This document shows positions 59,512 to 64,000 of a stretch of DNA of 64,000 bases, in pieces. Where the stretch lies: assembly GCA_018350325.1 (NCBI GenBank), contig JAEVLN010000035.1:371695-435694 (forward strand). The letters are read 5' to 3'. The stretch is from Globodera rostochiensis (lineage: Eukaryota; Nematoda; Chromadorea; Rhabditida; Heteroderidae). Both the position numbers and the translations under genes were made by a program. Every line of letters begins with the position of its first letter. The first letter of the stretch is position 1. The notes beneath the pieces were generated by a model. That model saw nothing but the letters and a program-made list of their open reading frames with translations. It was not told where the DNA came from and searched no databases.

Positions 59512-59645
59512 CAGTGGTGAGCAAAAGTAAACGGACAAATTGTATTTTTAAATTTTTGCTTTGTATCTTGCGTAATAATCAGAGCTAGTCAAAACGCTTT
59601 AGGTATTTGGTAGCTCTATTCATGAGTCTAAAAAGCATGAAAAGA
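59512..59645 (+). mobile_element. Tc1/mariner-like terminal fragment
   Basis: CAGTGGTGAGCAAAAGTAAA, followed by CGGACAA, matches the general form of Tc1-like inverted terminal repeats (CAGTGGTG…CGGACA). The following ~100 bp is GC-richer than its surroundings. No opposite terminus and no transposase frame were found, and no TA dinucleotide directly flanks the left end. A degraded single end is the best reading. Confidence 0.5.
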
Positions 59646-60284
59646 AAACATGTCAGACGCCTCACACCAAAATGTTATTTCTACATTGAGTATTTTAATT
59701 TATAATTTTTAAATTATTTTTAGTTACCTCGCCTCTCTGTTTTTTTTCTTTTTTTGTAAATTCATTCATTTAATATATATTGTTTTTCGCCTTGTTTATT
59801 ATTTGTGATATTCCTTTGTACAAAACATTTGTTAATGCTTAGTAAACAAAATTTCTACATTAACAAATTATCGTAACAATTTTATTTTAAAGCTGCGTTG
59901 CATAATTTTTGAGTGGTTGGGGTTCAATACCATACCAGAATTTTTTCCGTGATAAACCATTGTCAGCAATTTTTGCTCGGATGCGGAACGTAGATTTTCA
60001 TTTATGATGTAAAATTTTAATTATTATTTGTTACAATGCATAAAATAAAATAGCAGTTTAATAATTATAGCAATGATTATGTTTCTATTTGAATATCCAT
60101 TGCCCATCAACAGAATTTACAAAATGATTAAGTAAACTGAACTTTCGTTTTGGCTTTTTTAAATTTAATGTAAAATTACAGCATTACAATGGCAGTAAAT
60201 AAAATTGTAATAGATATTAAGGGGCTATGCATATTAAGTTTTTTTGTTTTGAATATTTGACTATTACGACGACACTACTAGTAG
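59646..60284. other. T-rich spacer with a possible B-box-like patch
   Basis: At 59915-59950 GGGGTTCAATACC resembles a pol III B box, but no A box or cloverleaf accompanies it. Nothing else. Confidence 0.35.
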
Positions 60285-60434
60285 CTACACGAGAATAATG
60301 CAGAATTTGAGTTATCACAATTACTTAACAAAGCCGTCTGTTGGCATTTACAGGACGGGTACAAAGCAGTTTGGAGAGCCGGAGTGAACTTGCTCGAACC
60401 GCCGCCAACGTTTAGGGTTCACTTAGGAACCTAA
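60285..60434 (+). CDS. Coding-like islet, 49 codons, unknown protein
   Basis: Uninterrupted frame to TAA 60432-60434. It reads AEFELSQLLNKAVCWHLQDG, then YKAVWRAGVNLLEPPPTFRV and HLGT. About 16 of 46 codons start with G and about eight have G second. The peptide has a helix, a Gly/Trp-rich middle and a proline cluster, like a compact domain end. TTTACAG at 60353-60359 could be an acceptor, making the exon start at GACGGG, but the frame is also open to its left. This is the most protein-like islet of the window. I do not recognise a family. Confidence 0.5.
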   Translation, partial: LHENNAEFELSQLLNKAVCWHLQDGYKAVWRAGVNLLEPPPTFRVHLGT

Positions 60435-62361
60435 TGTTAAAAAAAGATTTTGCAGGTAGTTTTGTAGATGTAAGTATGAAACTGAAATAACAAAATATAT
60501 CATGTACATCTAGGTTATTATATATTTAAATTTTATTTAAAATAAGTGAAACACTAAGTCGTCTAAAATATAAAACAAGGAATTATGTTAAAAAGGTTAC
60601 GGGCAATGTGAATAAATAAATAAATTTTTTTATATGCTTGACTAAAATAGTAATAACAACATACCAAAACAAAGTACAATAAACTTTAAATATTATGAAA
60701 CAAATAAAAAATGACGCTATCGTTGTTATTATTTGATTGCATCTTTGTTGATAATAATTAGTAAATAGAATATTCTTTTCAAAAAAACGACACCTGATAA
60801 TTAAGTTCATTAATAATAACACAAATCAAAAATCAAGATTATAAGGTTACGTAAAAGATTAACTAAAATGATTTTTACTGTCATGAACGGAGTTTTTTAT
60901 ATGGCTTATCTTTTTTAACAAAAAATAGTAAAGCGCTCTTTCCTCAAAATACACATTTGCTTATTATTCTTCCTTTATTTTGTTATGTGATAGACCTTAT
61001 TTAATTATTTAAATAAACATATTTTTAGCCTGTTATCGCGCCTCTTTTTTTTGGTTTGTATTATTTTTTTATTTTATAAGTCCAATAACCATTTTATTTG
61101 TTGCTTTAGAAAATTAACGACATATTGACTCGAGATTAAAATAATTGGATTGAATTTGAAATTCAATATTAAAGAATTCCATTTTAATGTTTTGAATATG
61201 CTGTGTTCAAATGTTCAAAGTGAAATAACATAATTGAATTTGAGTGTAAACTGTTATAATATATTTTTGTATTCATTGGTTTTAGGTATCTTGTTGAAAC
61301 AAACGAAGCCGTTTCAGCGAATGCAGTTGACGGTGTATTGATATTTGGTATTGCATTGCGTTTCATGTTTCCAAACCATAATAGTTTGCAACTAGCACTT
61401 GTAAACAAGATGATTGAAGTTCTTCATTTGTCGCAAGGGTTAACATTTTTTAAAAATAAATTTGTTATTTTAAATTTCTCATTGATTTATGCCCTTACCA
61501 TAAGAAGAAAAGTTATTTAAATAATATGAAATCCTTTACTGATCCTATTCCACCATTAATAAATTAAACGCTTTATTTGTTTTGGCCAGCTTCCTTCGGA
61601 AGAATTTAAATGTTTCTATTTAATAATTGATTTTAATATACATTACGCAGCTTTAATATTTATTATAAAATTGTTATTGTGATTGTTATTTATTATGTAA
61701 TTTGACGAAGTCCTGGCGGTCTCATGTGATGATGCAACTCCTAGGATTAACTCGCCATTAGATTTTTGTAAATAATAAATTATTAACTTTGTTATAATTT
61801 TAAGGATTGTGGACACATTTTTATTAATTTACTCACAATTTTTAGAAATTTTTTTTTCATATTCATATTCATTTGATTATTTTATTTTTGGTTTTATTAG
61901 ATTATTTTTATTTTGTTGGTTTTATTTATGCTGTTTAAGTTATTTTTTAATAATTTTTAAAACCATTTGGCTGTTATTATTATTTTACGAAAAGCCATTC
62001 AATATAGGTTTACAAAATTGAATTAAAAAAATTAATTTTAATCCAATAATTGGTCCGTAAATAACTACTATATAATTTTAGTCGCAATAATGTTTTTTAT
62101 TATATCAGAATTGGTATGCGCTTAAAATATTTCTTTGATTTATAATCATTATTATTTTTATATATAATCACGATAAACTTTTTTGGGATCAAATTGAATT
62201 TTTATTATGCATTTCTTAGGCTGTTTTCAAAGTAATAACATTCATCATTTTAGAGTTTTTTAGATTAACTGCATTAATTCATTCAACATTCCTTTAAATA
62301 AAAAACTTAATTAAGCTTCAAAAATTTTCAATAAATTATTTAATTTTTTCCATCTTGAGAG
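60435..62361. other. Spacer, T-rich except 60.44-60.87 kb
   Basis: Open frames of 70-79 codons on either strand (60583-60822, 61184-61408, 61809-62021) are AT-rich and hydrophobic by composition, with no coding bias. No repeats were recognised. Confidence 0.45.
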
Positions 62362-62740
62362 TATATTCTACTCCAATTTGTGTTTATAAATTAGCATTTT
62401 ATTTAAGTTAATGTGATTTTTTAAAATAAATTTTTGTTAAGCAATAAAACAATAAAAGCTTTTAAGATTAGGATTTAAACGAGGCTAAATCTTCTAACTG
62501 CAACAAAGATTTTCAACTTTTATAGTGAAGGGCAAAATATTTCAAAAAGTAAGTTAAAAAAAAAGAAGCAAAAATCAAATGAATTGTCTGTGTTTATTGG
62601 AAGAAATGAATGTCCATTGACTGAAACTAAAAAATGCTGTGCACCTTCCCCCCCCCCCCCCCCGAAAAAATCGATGAATTGGTTTTAACAGCCAATTTTG
62701 CACAAAATGGTTAAAAATCGCTTAAAATAAAATAAAATTT
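62362..62740 (-). repeat. Inverted repeat pair, right copy with insertion
   Basis: Reverse complement of 55449-55671. Shared blocks include TACTCCAATTTGTGTTTATA, AAACGAGGCTAAATCTTCT and CAATTTTGCACAAAATGG. Between TTTTATAG (about 62525) and CCAATTTTG (about 62692) it carries ~150 bp absent from the left copy, including the C16 run. Confidence 0.85.
62648..62663 (+). repeat. C16 homopolymer
   Basis: Sixteen consecutive C within the insertion that distinguishes the right inverted copy. It is the third long G/C run in a very AT-rich window. Confidence 0.85.
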
Positions 62741-63330
62741 AAAATTGCTCGGCAGATACCGATAAAAAAAGAATAATTCGGTAGCGATGGTTTAGCGGTG
62801 CGAAAATTCTTAAGATGTTTATAAACTTTATTTACATTAGTCATTGCTAATAACTTTACATTTATTCATTTTATTTTTTTTAAAACTCATTTTAGAACTT
62901 CATAATTTTTGTTTTGTTTTAAAATTTTTAATAACTTTTTTTGTATTAATAAGAAGTAAATTCTCAATTTTGCCCATATATTCATACAAATTATTTAAAA
63001 TTTTTATTTAATGCGAATTTGAGCCTTATCAATGTTAAATGACAATTGATTTAAGGTTAATTATTAATATTTTTATTGCATTAGATAAAAATTTCTAATT
63101 TTTAAAAATAATTTTAGGCAAATTGTACATTCTCTAAATTATTATGAGTTTTTTGGTTTAAACTAGATAATAAGTTTTCTTAACTGGCTAAAAAGAATAA
63201 AACTAAATGTACTAATATTATAATAAAGAGCGGATTTATATAGACTAGTTGCGTTTCCATTTTTTGGCAGGATTTATTTTTTCTTAAAAAAAGGAGACGC
63301 GAAAAATTAATTGATGTGGTTGTTGTATGT
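62741..63330. other. T-rich spacer, nothing recognised
   Basis: A small GC-richer patch at 62750-62815 (GATACCG, CGGTAGCGATGG). No gene. Confidence 0.45.
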
Positions 63331-63650
63331 ATCCGTCTCATTTTTCGAAATTCATATCCGTATCCAATTCGTGGGATTAAAAGCAAAAATTAGAACTTTT
63401 ATTGTTGATCTCTTCATCTTTGACATTTTTGTCAGCATCAGATTGAGATTGCGGGTAAAGGTATTAAGTGTCCGACGCTTTTCAAGAAATCTTTAGTACT
63501 TTTTTTGAAATGTATAACAAATTGTTAAGAAAATTATGTAAAAATTCAGAAAGATACGGATATTCGCGGATTGACTTTCATATCCGTGTCTATCTCACTT
63601 TTTCAAATTCCTATCCGTATCAATCCATATCTGGATATTCCACGGATATC
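63331..63650. mobile_element. ATCCGTATC-rich MITE-like repeat
   Basis: Two related blocks about 250 bp apart share CATTTTTCGAAATTCATATC / CACTTTTTCAAATTCCTATC followed by CGTATC. Between and after them are inverse motifs (GATACGGATATTCGCGGAT, GGATATTCCACGGATATC). The palindromic composition resembles the other MITE-like elements of the window. Termini and target duplication were not found. Confidence 0.4.
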
Positions 63651-64000
63651 TATGCAATTTACTGTGTTTAACAATTTTTTTATTTATATTAACTATTTTT
63701 TAGACAACAATAAGAAACTTTTTTTAATTTTTTGTTTTTTTTATGTTGAATGCATTCTAATTAATAATAACATTTTTAATATCATTTTATTTTTAAAAGT
63801 ATTTTTTTTATTACACCTAATTGCATCTTGATGTTTTAAGTGAGGATCATTTACATCACGATGAGCAGTTTTCCTCTTTTATCAGTGCATTCAGCGTGAC
63901 GATTTGATTCGATGAGATAGCTATTTTGCATTTCGTATTTTTTTATAATTTTGAGCTTTATCATTTTTTAAAATCAGTCTTGGATGAGTTCGGCACCGCC
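63651..64000. other. T-rich spacer to the window edge
   Basis: No gene. The last 170 bp are GC-richer (GCATTCAGCGTGACGATTTG) and could begin another islet cut by the window edge. Confidence 0.4.

Noticed and set aside
59915..59950. tRNA-like B box GGGGTTCAATACC
   Set aside because: No A box at the right spacing and no cloverleaf.

Overview
The window is eukaryotic nuclear DNA, roughly three quarters A+T, with no gene that can be called end to end. The longest ATG-initiated open frame is 116 codons (58371-58721). Long open frames are about as frequent as chance predicts at this base composition. The host cannot be named from sequence alone. hAT-type miniature elements with perfect 8-bp target duplications, tRNA-headed SINE-like copies and a Tc1-like end suggest an invertebrate-like animal genome. 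A ciliate germline genome is a less likely alternative that I could not exclude, because several GC-rich coding-like islets are interrupted by in-frame stop codons.

Layout. 1-9.7 kb: AT-rich spacer with a few short coding-like islets and a two-unit inverted outlier of the main satellite at 3.7 kb. 9.73-20.38 kb: the dominant structure, two tandem copies of a ~5.3-kb module. Each copy has a ~3.9-kb array of ~98-109-bp monomers with higher-order structure, followed by a ~1.34-kb non-repetitive segment containing several inverted repeats. 22 kb: a second, unrelated 105-bp satellite of five units. 23.9-29.6 kb: a graveyard of small mobile elements, including a complete 110-bp hAT MITE at 29424-29533. 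42.3-43.3 kb: a 1005-bp hAT-type non-autonomous element with nested SINE-like sequence and opposed G and C homopolymers. 55.4 and 62.4 kb: two opposed copies of a ~220-bp repeat. 59.5 kb: a Tc1-like terminus. The rest is AT-rich spacer.

Across the window lie short (90-190 bp) GC-richer islets. Some read as protein-like peptides with strong first-position G enrichment and second-position G depletion, and I list the best ones. Most could be single exons of genes with long AT-rich introns. Those with internal stops are either gene remnants or evidence for a non-standard code. No function is assigned to any of them. There is also strong alternation of A-rich and T-rich strand domains over 1-8 kb, which could mark transcription-unit or replication boundaries.

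No rRNA gene, intact tRNA gene, CRISPR array, reverse transcriptase, transposase or other intact enzyme was found. All base positions and peptide readings were made by eye.
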